Positions 37,501-46,754 are shown, counted from the first letter of the stretch. The stretch: DNA of 64,000 nt from Petrimonas sulfuriphila (GCA_038561985.1 CP073276.1:2170001-2234000); one strand, 5' to 3'. Numbers and translations: made by a program. Notes: generated from the letters alone by a model not told the origin.

Positions 37501-37691
37501 GGATTTGACCACCCTATGATGAAGTATTTATCTTCCCAACCGAAATCATTTTTCAGGAAGTCGGCGTACTTGTCCGGGACCAATGCGAATCCGGCTGTAT
37601 TCTTATCTTTTTCCCCGATATTCCAGACGATTTGAGCCTGGATGAGGTTTGCAATTGAAATCAGATAAAATAAAACAACTGTTTTTTTCAT
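34569..37691 (-). CDS. GH92 family glycosidase (alpha-mannosidase type) with N-terminal sugar-binding-like domain
   Basis: 1040 aa, secreted (MKKTVVLFYLISIANLIQA). Residues about 20-200 form a beta-rich domain similar to rhamnogalacturonan-lyase-associated domains (WNIGEKDKNTAGFALVPDKY). Residues about 290-1035 are GH92: YVDTHIGTAHSRWMIAPGPW, FSHVHEWTMAGLGMLPVNG, GCDAFWNTFWNLNQVWNL and DEDQGQMSAWFIMAALGLF with the catalytic acids of the family. GH92 enzymes are calcium-dependent exo-alpha-mannosidases acting on N-glycans or yeast mannan. Convergent with QmoC and last gene of the mannose locus. Confidence 0.93.
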   Translation of the reverse strand: MKKTVVLFYLISIANLIQAQIVWNIGEKDKNTAGFALVPDKYADFLKNDFGWEDKYFIIGWSNPKTDFPYVLPGTSDVWAGSLNGAGIRTQEINILFRMKETGSGTGYKLVVDVLDAHSKNPPLLKITVNGHVYKTVLPKGKSDASLTGDYSQITPNTIEIPLDDIIKTGSNTVQLKVIEGSWLILDDVRLEGPSSAKLETLNPFVYLRNVKVAGYQLNEKAQPLLIDVEHLKDLPELTVRLDGKTILKQRLEKGRYKLEAPMPAVKKEKLSVYEVLINGDLVEKDTVLRTPEHIVTPADYVDTHIGTAHSRWMIAPGPWMPFSMVKLSPDNENAGWQAGYDPSIESVGVFSHVHEWTMAGLGMLPVNGALKTKIGDQRQIEKDPEAYRSAIDKTTEKTPLGYYAVRLTDYDIEAELTSTTRCSFQRYTYPQDKDGRVMIDLKIPAEYRYNILDASVNQVNDYTVEGYSVQQTTKVWSADDNQDYTIYFTIEFDKPIKHFGTWINDTIFSDEKAVNALKPDKIGCFAEFDTKTNPVVQVRTGISFVDMEGSRRNLSEEVTKPFGWSFDAVRNNNQKTWNDILSRVNIETNDSREKTRFYTNMYRAFCRNTFSDVDGRWVDATEKIQRLKDPANEVALGCDAFWNTFWNLNQVWNLIAPEWSGRWVKSQLAMYDANGMLAKGPAGMEYIPVMVAEHEIPLMVSAYQMGIRDYDVQKMFSAIKKMQTVQPRKIGDGLAGNRDIEAYLKYKYVPSDLGRFSNSLEYSFDDWTVSQLAKALGKIDDYHYFADRGTWWKNTIDPETGYARLRKSDGSFEKDFDPFVTGVNEHYVEGNAWQLTFFVPQDVPELVKMIGKDRFLSRLSEGFRESEGWRYNAPGERYGDFPVVQGNQQSMHFAFLFNWAGEPWQTQKWSRSILERYYGYGAGDAYLGDEDQGQMSAWFIMAALGLFQTDGGCNINPVYEIASPLYEKATINLENRYGRGKQFVIKANGASRINKYVQSAKLNGKPLDSFKFPAADLLKGGMLELEMGDKPNYKWGLKK

Positions 37692-37731
37692 TTGGAAATT
37701 ATTAAAGGGTATAGAAACAGATAGTAAATAG

Positions 37732-38823
37732 TTAATCCAACATCCTCAGGGCATAGGCATAAGCCCCTAAAGCAATGGCTTCGCTGGTCCCTAAGCTACT
37801 TACGGTTACGCCTGTCTTTTTACCTGTGTTATGACTCATTTTTTTATCTGAACCGGGAATGGAGACCCAAACGGACTCATCCATCAAAAAGGCTTTCTTT
37901 TCCGTATCGCTCATAAGGTTATATACCCTCATCTGGAGACGTGGAAAGACACTACCGCTTAGCATGCTGCGCGTTCCGTTCATTTCATCTACCATTGCCG
38001 GCAAAATATATTTGTATGCTTTGGCGATCCCTCCTCCTATTACCACAATACCATCCACAATGTTGAGCGATTCGGCAACGGTGAATCCGGCTACCCTGCC
38101 AAGCTCTTCGAAGGTGCCGATAGCTGCGTTCCTGTTACCCTTCCTGTTGCTTTCCGCTATGTCATATATCTCTTTGGGGGTGAGTTCAGTATCATCTCCC
38201 GACAGTTCCCGATATACTCTTTTAACGGCACGAATGCTGACTCCTTCTTCCGATACCAAGCCGTTGTTGTATTTGTTAGCGGAACACCATACATCGCCCC
38301 CACAACCGTTGTCGCCCGAAAGCAATACATTGTTTATAACCACCCCGCCGCCAAAGCCTGTTCCTAAGGTAATTCCAAGCAGGTTTTTATATTGCTTGGA
38401 GCTTCCGGCCTTTTTCAACTCGGCGTTTATTTCGGGCAACGCTCCAGCGAGGGCTTCACCATAAGCAAAAAGGTTCCCATCGTTGTTGATAAAAACAGGC
38501 AACCCGAATTTCTTAATCAAGAAAGGGCCTAATGCCACACCGCCACGAAATGCGGGGAAATTGGGCAAATCACCTATTATCCCGTTTTCGTAATCCGCAG
38601 GGCCCGGAAATGCAAAGCTGATGGCAACAGGCAGATCATCCAGCTTTTTTTTTATTGTGCTGAAACCGTTAACAATCGTCTCCAGGCAAACCTCCCGGTT
38701 ATCGGGATGAGAAGGTAATATAACAGGATCTGTTATCTCCTTATTGCCGCGGATTGCCGTAAAGACAAAGTTGGTGCCGCCGGCATCCAACGTCAAAACT
38801 GTTCGTGGATCGTTACTGAACAT
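37732..38823 (-). CDS. ROK family sugar kinase
   Basis: 363 aa. ATP-binding N-terminus TLDAGGTNFVFTAI, the ROK core (FINNDGNLFAYGEALAG, GTGFGGGVVINN) and GIVVIGGGIAKAY are present. It lacks the typical CXCGXXGCXE zinc motif, showing instead SGDNGCGGDVWC. About 50 residues longer than ordinary ROK kinases. Probably phosphorylates mannose or another hexose released by GH92. Overlaps the transporter gene by 11 bp. Confidence 0.88.
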   Translation of the reverse strand: MFSNDPRTVLTLDAGGTNFVFTAIRGNKEITDPVILPSHPDNREVCLETIVNGFSTIKKKLDDLPVAISFAFPGPADYENGIIGDLPNFPAFRGGVALGPFLIKKFGLPVFINNDGNLFAYGEALAGALPEINAELKKAGSSKQYKNLLGITLGTGFGGGVVINNVLLSGDNGCGGDVWCSANKYNNGLVSEEGVSIRAVKRVYRELSGDDTELTPKEIYDIAESNRKGNRNAAIGTFEELGRVAGFTVAESLNIVDGIVVIGGGIAKAYKYILPAMVDEMNGTRSMLSGSVFPRLQMRVYNLMSDTEKKAFLMDESVWVSIPGSDKKMSHNTGKKTGVTVSSLGTSEAIALGAYAYALRMLD

Positions 38824-39985
38824 TTTTCTTCAGGTTAAAGGTGAAAATCAGGATAAGTAAAAGAGAGGCAAAAATGACGGAAAGTGCGGCGGTAAAGCTG
38901 ATACTGTCATTTATCAGACCCTGGACAAAGGGGATAACAGCACCACCCACAACTCCCATAATCATCAGGGCAGATATCTCGTTTGAGCGTGAGGGAAACC
39001 GTTGTAATGCAAAAGAGAAAATAATGGAAAAAACATTGGCACCGGCAAAGCCCAGCATAAAAATCAACACCCTCAAACTCCACACCTCGTGTATGAGCAT
39101 TAGAGCTAAATAAGATAGTAGCGCCACAAAAAGTGAAACGAGCAGGTACTTCATCGGCTTTATTTTCAACAGAAGGAACGTGCCCAAAAAAGCACCAGTT
39201 GTTTTAGCAGCAAAATAGACACTGTTCCCATAACCGGCATTTTCGAGCGTAAGTCCTGCATGTCTCATCAAAAGTTCAGGAATAGAGACATTTAATCCTA
39301 CATCAAATCCAACGATTAAAAAAATAGATAAAAAACAAAAGAAAATAAATTTATCTTTTAATAATCCCAATGCGCCGCTAAATGTAGCAGGAGTGCTTTT
39401 GAACCCAAGCTCCTCTACCTTGGAAAATGCAAGCAAGAATACGGAAATCACGGAGATTGCAGCAAAGACTGCAAACGTTAGCTTCCAATCCCCAAACCGG
39501 CTGGCTGTAAATCCCGCAACAATAGGGCCGAAAAAGGAACAAACAGATTTGATGAACTGTCCCAGTGTAAGGATACTGGCTGTCTTCTCCTTGTTGAACA
39601 TGGCTGCTACAAGCGGATTAAGTGATACTTGCAAAATAGTGTTGCTGATACCCAGCAGAATGAAGGCAATCAGTACCGTGTAAAACGTGTAAAAAAGAAA
39701 AGGTATGATCATTGCCACACAGGTTGTTGCAAGCGCAAGCAGCACTGTTTTTTTTCTTCCTGCTTTTCCCATAAGAATTCCGGTGGGAATGGAGAAGATG
39801 GCAAACCAGAGGAATACCATCATTGGCAGTGTCCCTGCGATCCCTGACGAAAGATTGAAATCGTTTTTGACATAATTAGTGGCGATACCCACTATGTCTA
39901 CAAACCCCATGATGAAAAATCCGAAAAAAGCGGCAATGGGTGCAAGGACATTAGATTTCTTTGAGGTGTTCATTGTATTATGCAT
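38813..39985 (-). CDS. MFS sugar transporter (FucP/GluP-like)
   Basis: 390 aa with twelve hydrophobic segments and the MFS loop motif GKAGRKKTVLL between helices 2 and 3. The N-terminus (IAAFFGFFIMGFVDIVGIAT) resembles the FHS (fucose/glucose/galactose:H+ symporter) family. Start may also be the ATG at 39973. Context (kinase, isomerase, GH92) makes mannose uptake likely. Confidence 0.86.
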   Translation of the reverse strand: MHNTMNTSKKSNVLAPIAAFFGFFIMGFVDIVGIATNYVKNDFNLSSGIAGTLPMMVFLWFAIFSIPTGILMGKAGRKKTVLLALATTCVAMIIPFLFYTFYTVLIAFILLGISNTILQVSLNPLVAAMFNKEKTASILTLGQFIKSVCSFFGPIVAGFTASRFGDWKLTFAVFAAISVISVFLLAFSKVEELGFKSTPATFSGALGLLKDKFIFFCFLSIFLIVGFDVGLNVSIPELLMRHAGLTLENAGYGNSVYFAAKTTGAFLGTFLLLKIKPMKYLLVSLFVALLSYLALMLIHEVWSLRVLIFMLGFAGANVFSIIFSFALQRFPSRSNEISALMIMGVVGGAVIPFVQGLINDSISFTAALSVIFASLLLILIFTFNLKKNVQ

Positions 39986-41753
39986 TAAATCTTACCGATG
40001 CTTTGATGGTAATACATTCTTTCCCTTTGGAGTTGCCGTAAGGACGAACAGTATACGTTTTTATTCGAGCGGGGACAACAAAGGTCTCGGCATAATGGAC
40101 AACGAAAGGTTCAAAATCACCGTTTAAGCTCTCCACAATCACCGAATCGCCTTCTACCAGGTTTAGTACGTTTACCGAATCGTTGGTGTAGTGAGTTGCT
40201 TTTTCCGTGAATATATGCCTCCTGGTTTCGATAAACTCATTTTTATGTAAGCCTGTTTTCTCTTCGCGTACCGTACCGGTATCGTTCAGAATTTTCACTT
40301 TATTCACCAGTTCACGGTAGGTAAATCCGGTATCTCTTCCCCACACGATAACCTTTTTGCCCCGATCTACGTTTATCGGGCGTGGTTTTCCGTCGAGTCC
40401 CAACCGTTGCCAGTCCCAGAGCTTAAAAGTAAAAAGATTGGGTGTTGAGCTGATTTCGAGTACCAATGTGTCTTTTCCCGAACAATGTACGGTCCCTCCG
40501 GGTATAAGGAAATGATCGTGTTTCTTTACGGGAACTTTATTCACGTATTTATCCACATCAAACACAAAAAAAGGATCTTGCTGAGCTTTATTTAGATCGG
40601 TCACCATTTCATCGGGATTTATGTCGTTTCTAAGGCCCAGATACACGTAAGTATCCTCTTTGGTATCCATAATGTAATAACTTTCATCCTGTGTATATGC
40701 CAAGCCGAAGTTTTCCCGGGCGTATTCGGTCGTTGGGTGTACCTGCAAACTGAGGTTGCCACCTCCTATGGTATCCAAAAGGTCGAACCGGATAGGAAAT
40801 TCTTTGCCAAAGCGGGCTTCGACAGGGTCTCCAAGCAACTCCCTGCTTCTCGTATACACCAGGTTAACCGAAGGCATCTCGAATTCAATGTCGTTAATTT
40901 TTAACAATAAACTGTTTTCTTCGGGTACACAGTCGAAACACCAACCAAAATTACTCACCGAACGGTCCAGATCACACACTTCTTTCATCCATTGTCCACC
41001 CCATGGTGCCGGATCGAAAAAAGGTACTAACCGGAAAGGAGAACTTGCCGCCTTGTCCATTCCCTTGAAGAAAGTCTCTTTGTCAATTAGTTTGGGCCCG
41101 TCGTTCCTGACTGTGTCGAGCCAGAAATCAACGGTGTCATAGATTGTTTTTTTGTGCTTGTCCAGTGCTTTCCAGTCGTTGAAAAGGCCGCGTTTGTATT
41201 GAAGAGAAAAAGTTTCCTCTTTATTGTTCACACCCAGGCCGTTCACTTCCTTTCTTCGCATCCGTTGCTGGATCTCCCATCGGGGCATGTCTGCGTAAAT
41301 GTTGATGTCGCCTGTTGTTACATATTGTGCCCCATATCCGAAGACGATCACAGTACCCGATGCCTGCTCAATACTTTCCCTGGCAAAACGGAGTTTCTCT
41401 TCATCGAAATAATCGCTGATGGAAAGGTTGGAATAGAAGCCAAAAAGAATGTCTTCGGTTAAAAACTGCTCGGTCAATGCGTTAATTTCATTTTCGGATT
41501 TAAAGATCTCCAATGTGTCGATAAGCCGTGCATTATTGATTTCTTGTAGCTTAGATTTTAATAAGTCATAGTAAACGCCTGTATAGCAGTCGACCGTCAG
41601 CAGTTTCGCATGTTCTACCTTCCCGCTCACGAAAGAGGAAATGCTTTTCCACCCTTCAAGTATAAAGCCTTTCCCGATTGCAACAGCAGGACGCTTATCG
41701 TAATTGCTTTTTCTTTTCCGGTTCATATTTATAGTATATGTTGGGTTTTTCAT
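39978..41753 (-). CDS. Class I mannose-6-phosphate isomerase, long form
   Basis: About 591 aa (start uncertain among 41768, 41753 and 41726). The C-terminal ~290 residues are a ManA cupin: LLDTIGGGNLSLQVHPTTEY with zinc ligands Gln/His, EDTYVYLGLRND and GGTVHCSG. The N-terminal ~220 residues resemble a degenerate nucleoside-kinase-like fold without a P-loop (KLLTVDCYTGVYYDLL). The long form is usual for this Bacteroidetes clade. It interconverts mannose-6-phosphate and fructose-6-phosphate in the cytoplasm. A promoter-like box (TATTTTTG, plus 41778-41785) lies just upstream. Confidence 0.88.
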   Translation of the reverse strand: MKNPTYTINMNRKRKSNYDKRPAVAIGKGFILEGWKSISSFVSGKVEHAKLLTVDCYTGVYYDLLKSKLQEINNARLIDTLEIFKSENEINALTEQFLTEDILFGFYSNLSISDYFDEEKLRFARESIEQASGTVIVFGYGAQYVTTGDINIYADMPRWEIQQRMRRKEVNGLGVNNKEETFSLQYKRGLFNDWKALDKHKKTIYDTVDFWLDTVRNDGPKLIDKETFFKGMDKAASSPFRLVPFFDPAPWGGQWMKEVCDLDRSVSNFGWCFDCVPEENSLLLKINDIEFEMPSVNLVYTRSRELLGDPVEARFGKEFPIRFDLLDTIGGGNLSLQVHPTTEYARENFGLAYTQDESYYIMDTKEDTYVYLGLRNDINPDEMVTDLNKAQQDPFFVFDVDKYVNKVPVKKHDHFLIPGGTVHCSGKDTLVLEISSTPNLFTFKLWDWQRLGLDGKPRPINVDRGKKVIVWGRDTGFTYRELVNKVKILNDTGTVREEKTGLHKNEFIETRRHIFTEKATHYTNDSVNVLNLVEGDSVIVESLNGDFEPFVVHYAETFVVPARIKTYTVRPYGNSKGKECITIKASVRFNA

Positions 41754-41852
41754 CGTATGTATGAACATGCTTCGGGTGCAAAAATAATCAATATCTCTGC
41801 TGTTGAATCTTATTTTGTGTTTTTTATGTTTTTTTAATGGATGAGGTCTGGC

Positions 41853-42608
41853 TTAAAAATTGGAAGAAAAAGATCTGGACTCTCTGACGCTTTCAATCTT
41901 ATAACTGAATGAATCGGCTCTGTACCAACCGATATTGTATTCTATTGGCAGATCGTTTATGTCGCTTACAAATCTTTTACGGATAAGGATTGGATCTCCG
42001 ACTTCAATTTCTAATTTTCCAGCAATGAATGGATTGGCACCGGATGCCCGGATTTCTTCTCTTGATGTTTTTACGATAATATTATAATCATTTTCCAATA
42101 TTTCGTATAATGGCCGGTTAAAGTTCTCCGTACCATCCATTCTGATTTTAGGATTAAATTCCGAATGAAAATAGACAAAAGGGAAATTTTCTTTGCCGCG
42201 CAATCTTTCTAAACGCAGGACCTTCACCTGGTTAGTGATTTCAAAAAACTGCCTGGCATTTTCAGTGGGAGCCTGTTTGCTGATGTGTAGTTCGAAGTTT
42301 TCAATTTTTACTCCCAATACTTTCATTTCTTGTGAAAAACTCAGCCAGTTGGTCGCTTCGCTGTATAAATTCTTTTCGGCAACCCTTGTTCCTACGCCTT
42401 TTTTTCGTATCAACAAACCTTCCGTAACCAAGGTATTGATCGACTGTCTTAATGTGTTTCTTGATATTCTTAATTGTTCAGACAGCTCTACTTCGTTTGG
42501 CAGCATTTTCCCCTCTTTGTATTCTTCTTTCGTTATTAAGTCGCGAAGAAGTATTTCGGCTTGCCTGTGTAAAGGAATGGGGCTGCTGCGGTCTATTTTT
42601 AAATTCAT
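41853..42608 (-). CDS. GntR family regulator with UTRA domain
   Basis: 251 aa. N-terminal wHTH (LPNEVELSEQLRISRNTLRQ, then SINTLVTEGLLIRKKGVGT) and C-terminal UTRA ligand domain (GANPFIAGKLEIEVGDPILI), as in HutC/NagR regulators that bind phosphosugars. Located just upstream of the mannose-6-phosphate isomerase in the same direction, so it is the likely regulator of the mannose locus. Confidence 0.9.
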   Translation of the reverse strand: MNLKIDRSSPIPLHRQAEILLRDLITKEEYKEGKMLPNEVELSEQLRISRNTLRQSINTLVTEGLLIRKKGVGTRVAEKNLYSEATNWLSFSQEMKVLGVKIENFELHISKQAPTENARQFFEITNQVKVLRLERLRGKENFPFVYFHSEFNPKIRMDGTENFNRPLYEILENDYNIIVKTSREEIRASGANPFIAGKLEIEVGDPILIRKRFVSDINDLPIEYNIGWYRADSFSYKIESVRESRSFSSNF

Positions 42609-42748
42609 CTTTTTTCTACAAAGTAAATAAAAAACAAAGAATTCCGAAAAAATACCTGTAGTCGATTTAATATATGTCCATACATGTTGACTGATTTATC
42701 CTATAGGCGACGCTTTCGTATTCATGGGAAGCTGAAGCAGGCGCTACT

Positions 42749-43387
42749 TCAAGGTGCCAGTCTGTGCAACGTCCACCCTTCTTCTGTCCTAAGATAAACA
42801 AGTCTGTCGTGCAATCGTCCTGGACGTCCCTGCCAGAATTCGATAGTTGCGGGGAGAAGAATAAATCCTCCCCAATTGGACGGGCGGAAAATTTTACGAT
42901 TGTTGAATTTTTCTTCGAAAGAGACTTGACGTTGTTCCAACTCTTCACGGTTATTTAATATTTTACTTTGCTGTGAACTCCAGGCACCGATTTGTGCTTC
43001 TCGGGGACGCTCGTTAAAATATGTATCGGAGTCATGAACAGGAAGTCTTTCTACCCGTCCTTCAACGCGGACCTGGCGTTCGATGGAATGCCAGTCGAAA
43101 ACAAGTGCGGCAAATGGATTTTCGAGTAACTCCCTGCCTTTCCGGCTAAGATAATTGGTGAAAAAGACAAACCCGCTTTTATTTATTTCTTTTAATAACA
43201 CTACCCTGGCGGAAGGTTTTCCATTTGCGGTACATGTTGCAATAGTCATGGCGTTTGGTTCCGGTATTTTCGAGTCGATAGCCGCCTGCAGCCACAACTG
43301 AAATTGTTCCATCGGGTTTGCTTTCACCCCCGATTCATTCAATTCTCCGGTTTTATATTCTTCCCTGAAATCAAACAGCTTTTTCAT
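42749..43387 (-). CDS. pdxH: Pyridoxamine 5'-phosphate oxidase
   Basis: 212 aa. FMN-binding segments ANGKPSARVVLLKEI and FFTNYLSRKGRELLENP, and the C-terminal signature WGGFILLPATIEFWQGRPGR with LHDRLVY...RLAP are standard. Makes pyridoxal 5'-phosphate with oxygen as electron acceptor in the cytoplasm. Single leftward gene. Confidence 0.95.
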   Translation of the reverse strand: MKKLFDFREEYKTGELNESGVKANPMEQFQLWLQAAIDSKIPEPNAMTIATCTANGKPSARVVLLKEINKSGFVFFTNYLSRKGRELLENPFAALVFDWHSIERQVRVEGRVERLPVHDSDTYFNERPREAQIGAWSSQQSKILNNREELEQRQVSFEEKFNNRKIFRPSNWGGFILLPATIEFWQGRPGRLHDRLVYLRTEEGWTLHRLAP

Positions 43388-43585
43388 ATGCGATCCTTTT
43401 TAGATAAAGAAAGCGGACAACCTGTAGCTGTCCATCCTTACGGTGAGTTGCTCTGCAAATATAAGCCATGCAATAGCTATCCGACGGTGAGGTTTAGTTA
43501 ATAAATACTAACGATTTTTTCTTGTAACCCTATTGAATTCAATAAAACAGAGTAATTTGCTATCTTCGCACAGGATTTAGAAATA

Positions 43586-44260
43586 ATGTTTCGAATGATA
43601 AACGTTAAACAGGTACACAAGAGTTTTGGTGACCTTCAGGTGTTGAAGGGAATTGATTTGGAAGTGGGTAAAGGGGAGATCGTATCGATCGTGGGTCCCA
43701 GCGGTGCAGGAAAAACCACGCTGTTGATGATTATGGGCACACTTGAAAAGGCAAATTCCGGAAAGGTAATGATTGACAACAACGACCTGAGTAAACTCAG
43801 CGAGAAAAAACTTGCGGATTTTCGTAACAAGAATATCGGGTTTGTTTTTCAGTTCCATCAACTTCTGCCGGAATTTACGGCTTTGGAAAACGTTATGATA
43901 CCCGCACTGATCGGTAACATGAAGCAGGGTGCGGCGGAGAAAAAAGCAAAAAAACTTTTGGCTATGATGGGGCTGAGTGAACGAATGGAACACAAGCCTG
44001 CTGAACTATCCGGAGGAGAAAAACAGCGTGTGGCAGTTGCCCGCGCACTGATAAACGATCCCGTAGTCGTTTTTGCCGATGAGCCTTCGGGAAGCCTTGA
44101 TACCGATAATAAAGCCGAACTGCATTCATTGTTTTTTGAACTTCGCAGCCAGCTAAATCAAACGTTTATCATTGTAACACATGACGAACAACTGGCATCC
44201 ATTACAGATCGAACCATTCATATGATGGATGGGAGAATTGTTGAAAAGATTTCAGATTAA
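43586..44260 (+). CDS. LolD-like ABC transporter ATP-binding protein
   Basis: 224 aa. Walker [13 protein letters not shown]-loop region [15 protein letters not shown], signature [15 protein letters not shown] and Walker [13 protein letters not shown]. This is the MacB/LolD subfamily that powers lipoprotein release or MacB-type export. No permease is adjacent. The start may also be the ATG at 43595. Confidence 0.92.
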   Translation: MFRMINVKQVHKSFGDLQVLKGIDLEVGKGEIVSIVGPSGAGKTTLLMIMGTLEKANSGKVMIDNNDLSKLSEKKLADFRNKNIGFVFQFHQLLPEFTALENVMIPALIGNMKQGAAEKKAKKLLAMMGLSERMEHKPAELSGGEKQRVAVARALINDPVVVFADEPSGSLDTDNKAELHSLFFELRSQLNQTFIIVTHDEQLASITDRTIHMMDGRIVEKISD

Positions 44261-44267
44261 AAATCAA

Positions 44268-46418
44268 ATGGCAAAAAACAAGTATTCTATGAAACTAAAA
44301 TCGTTTTTTATTATGGTAATGGCAACGACTGGACTGTTACTCTCATGTAACAACGAACAGAAATCGGATACTGATTCAAAGAACCTGGGGGAAGCTATAG
44401 GGAGATCAAAAATAAAAGTGGAGAATGGGTTAATAACCCCGGAGGTTTTGTATAGTTTTGGACGTATAGGAAGTGTGGAAGTGTCTCCGGACAAGTCGAA
44501 AATACTTTATCAGGTTACCTACGTCGATATTAAACAGAACAAGACCAATCCCGAACTTTTTGTGATGAATACTGATGGGAGCGATAAAAAACAATTAACA
44601 GTCACCAATGCCAGAGAGAGCAATCCGCAATGGATCTCGGGGGGGAAGAAGGTCGCGTTCATAAGCAACGAAAGCGGGACATCACAAATATGGATCATGA
44701 ATCCCGACGGTAGCGGAATGAAAAAGATAACCGATGTGGAGGAAGGAATAACTGGTTTTGTTTTTTCACCAGACAATAAAAAGGTGCTGTTCATCAAGAA
44801 CGTAAAAGTGGGGGAGGCCATAAAAGATAAGCATCCCGATTTGCCGGAGGCATCGGGCAGGATCGTGGATAACCTGATGTACAAGCATTGGGACAGTTGG
44901 GTGGAAGAAATCCCGCACACGTTTGTGGCTGATTTCAGCGACGATAAAGTATCGAACATTATTGATTTACTCCAGGATGAGCCTTATGAGGCCCCCATGC
45001 TGCCTTTTGGCGGGATAGAACAACTGGCCTGGAGCCCCGACGGGAAAACCATCGCATACACCTCCCGTAAAAAAACAGGAAAGGAATACGCCGTTTCCAC
45101 CAATTCCGATATCTTTTTTTACGATGTGGAAAGCGGAAAAACAACAAACATGACCGAAGGAATGATGGGTTACGATGTGAATCCGCAGTTTTCGCCCGAC
45201 GGTTCAAAACTTGCCTGGCAAAGCATGGAGCGTGACGGATATGAGGCCGATAAAAACAGGCTGTTTGTGATGGACCTGGCAACGGGTGATAAGACGTATG
45301 TGACGGAGAATTTCGACTACAATACCGATGCATTTGTCTGGAACACGGATAATAAAACCCTTTATTTGGTGGCTTGCGTTGAAGCCAAAACGCAGCTGTT
45401 CTCTGCCGATATCCGGTCGAAACAGATTTCGCCAATAACCAAAGGCAAGCACGACTATGCATCCGTTGCGCTTGGAAACGGAAAGCTTATAGCAAAACGC
45501 CATTCCATGTCGCAACCCGACGAGATATACTCCGTTGAACTTACCAACGGGCAAGCCACTGAAATTTCGTTTGAGAACAAACACATCCTGGAGCAGCTGA
45601 CCATGGGCGAAACGGAAGAGCGCTGGATTGAGACTACTGACGGAAAACAGATGTTGACCTGGATAGTTTATCCGCCTGACTTCGATTCTACAAAGACTTA
45701 TCCGGCATTGTTGTATTGCCAGGGCGGTCCTCAAAGCACGGTAAGCCAGTTCTGGTCTTACCGGTGGAACCTGCAAATGATGGCCGCCAATGGATATATT
45801 GTTGTGGCGCCCAACCGTCGTGGGTTGCCGGGATTCGGACAGGAATGGAACGAACAGATCAGCGGTGATTACGGTGGGCAGAACATGAAAGATTATCTCT
45901 CCGCCATCGATGCTCTCGCTCAAGAACCGTATGTTGATGAAACCCGCTTAGGCTGTACCGGGGCAAGTTATGGCGGCTTTTCCGTTTACTGGCTTGCCGG
46001 TAATCACGACAAGAGGTTTAAAGCATTCTTGTCGCATGCGGGAATTTTTAATCTGGAAGCGCAATATCTCGAGACCGAAGAGATGTGGTTTGCCAACTGG
46101 GATATGGGAGGGCCTTATTGGGATAAATTAAATGCAGTAGCGCAGAAAACATACGCTACGTCCCCTCATCGCTTTGTGGATAAATGGGACACGCCTATTA
46201 TGATTACACACGGCGAACTTGATTATCGTATCCTGGCGTCACAAGGAATGATGGCGTTCAATGCGGCACAACTTCGTGGAATTCCTTCGCGGATGCTTAT
46301 TTTTCCCGACGAGAATCATTGGATTTCGAAGCCGCAAAACGGAATTTTATTTCAGCGTGAATTTTTCAGGTGGTTCGATCAATGGTTAAAACCAGGAGGG
46401 AAGGTAAATACACAATAA
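44268..46418 (+). CDS. S9 family prolyl oligopeptidase-like lipoprotein
   Basis: About 716 aa. The start at 44268 (or 44289) gives a lipoprotein signal (FIMVMATTGLLLSCNN). Residues about 60-440 form a WD40-like beta-propeller (repeats such as NPQWISGGKKVAFISNESG and NPQFSPDGSKLAWQS). The C-terminal alpha/beta-hydrolase has Ser in TGASYGGFSVYW, Asp in THGELDYRI and His in DENHWIS. Resembles dipeptidyl/acylaminoacyl peptidases that trim peptides in the periplasm of asaccharolytic or proteolytic Bacteroidales. Confidence 0.92.
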   Translation: MAKNKYSMKLKSFFIMVMATTGLLLSCNNEQKSDTDSKNLGEAIGRSKIKVENGLITPEVLYSFGRIGSVEVSPDKSKILYQVTYVDIKQNKTNPELFVMNTDGSDKKQLTVTNARESNPQWISGGKKVAFISNESGTSQIWIMNPDGSGMKKITDVEEGITGFVFSPDNKKVLFIKNVKVGEAIKDKHPDLPEASGRIVDNLMYKHWDSWVEEIPHTFVADFSDDKVSNIIDLLQDEPYEAPMLPFGGIEQLAWSPDGKTIAYTSRKKTGKEYAVSTNSDIFFYDVESGKTTNMTEGMMGYDVNPQFSPDGSKLAWQSMERDGYEADKNRLFVMDLATGDKTYVTENFDYNTDAFVWNTDNKTLYLVACVEAKTQLFSADIRSKQISPITKGKHDYASVALGNGKLIAKRHSMSQPDEIYSVELTNGQATEISFENKHILEQLTMGETEERWIETTDGKQMLTWIVYPPDFDSTKTYPALLYCQGGPQSTVSQFWSYRWNLQMMAANGYIVVAPNRRGLPGFGQEWNEQISGDYGGQNMKDYLSAIDALAQEPYVDETRLGCTGASYGGFSVYWLAGNHDKRFKAFLSHAGIFNLEAQYLETEEMWFANWDMGGPYWDKLNAVAQKTYATSPHRFVDKWDTPIMITHGELDYRILASQGMMAFNAAQLRGIPSRMLIFPDENHWISKPQNGILFQREFFRWFDQWLKPGGKVNTQ

Positions 46419-46467
46419 TCAGTTTCGATAACGAGTGCAAGAAAAAGGAAAAAAATACGGTGAAATA

Positions 46468-46498
46468 TTTGCAGGTTTTAAAAATATAGCTACCTTTG
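46468..46498 (+). promoter_or_regulatory. Promoter of tRNA-Asp (TTTG, 19-base spacer, TACCTTTG)
   Basis: Textbook Bacteroidetes promoter: -33 TTTG at 46468-46471 and -7 TACCTTTG at 46491-46498, about 28 bases upstream of the tRNA. Confidence 0.75.
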
Positions 46499-46526
46499 CA
46501 CTCGCTATCGAAAACGATTTGCAAAC

Positions 46527-46600
46527 GGTGTGGTAGTTCAGTTGGTTAGAATACCTGCCTGTCACGCAGGGGGTCGCGGGTTCGAGTCCCGTCCATACCG
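46527..46600 (+). tRNA. tRNA-Asp (anticodon GTC)
   Basis: 74-nt cloverleaf: acceptor ggtgtgg/ccatacc with one G-T pair, D-arm (tagttcagttggttaga), anticodon stem cctgc/gcagg around ctGTCac, and T-arm gcgggttcgagtcccgt. CCA is not encoded. It is a likely integration target because the integrase gene begins 240 bp downstream. Confidence 0.95.
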
Positions 46601-46626
46601 CAGATAAAAGTTGAAAGATTAAGCAA

Positions 46627-46660
46627 AGCTCTGAAATCCAATGGTTTCAGGGCTTTTTCT
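46627..46660 (+). terminator. Rho-independent terminator after tRNA-Asp
   Basis: Stem agctctgaaatcc / ggtttcagggct with a short loop, followed by ttttt. Confidence 0.75.
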
Positions 46661-46710
46661 TTATATCCCTTGTCCACAAAAAATAGCGGTTTAACGCACT
46701 ATTCACGGCA

Positions 46711-46754
46711 CAAATCGTGGGCTTTTTTAATCCTGATTTTTTGCCCACGATTTG
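46711..46754. repeat. Inverted repeat upstream of the integrase
   Basis: Perfect 12-bp arms caaatcgtgggc (46711-46722) and gcccacgatttg (46743-46754) around a T-rich 20-base spacer. Between tRNA-Asp and the integrase gene; may bind Int/Xis, or act as a terminator. Confidence 0.7.
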
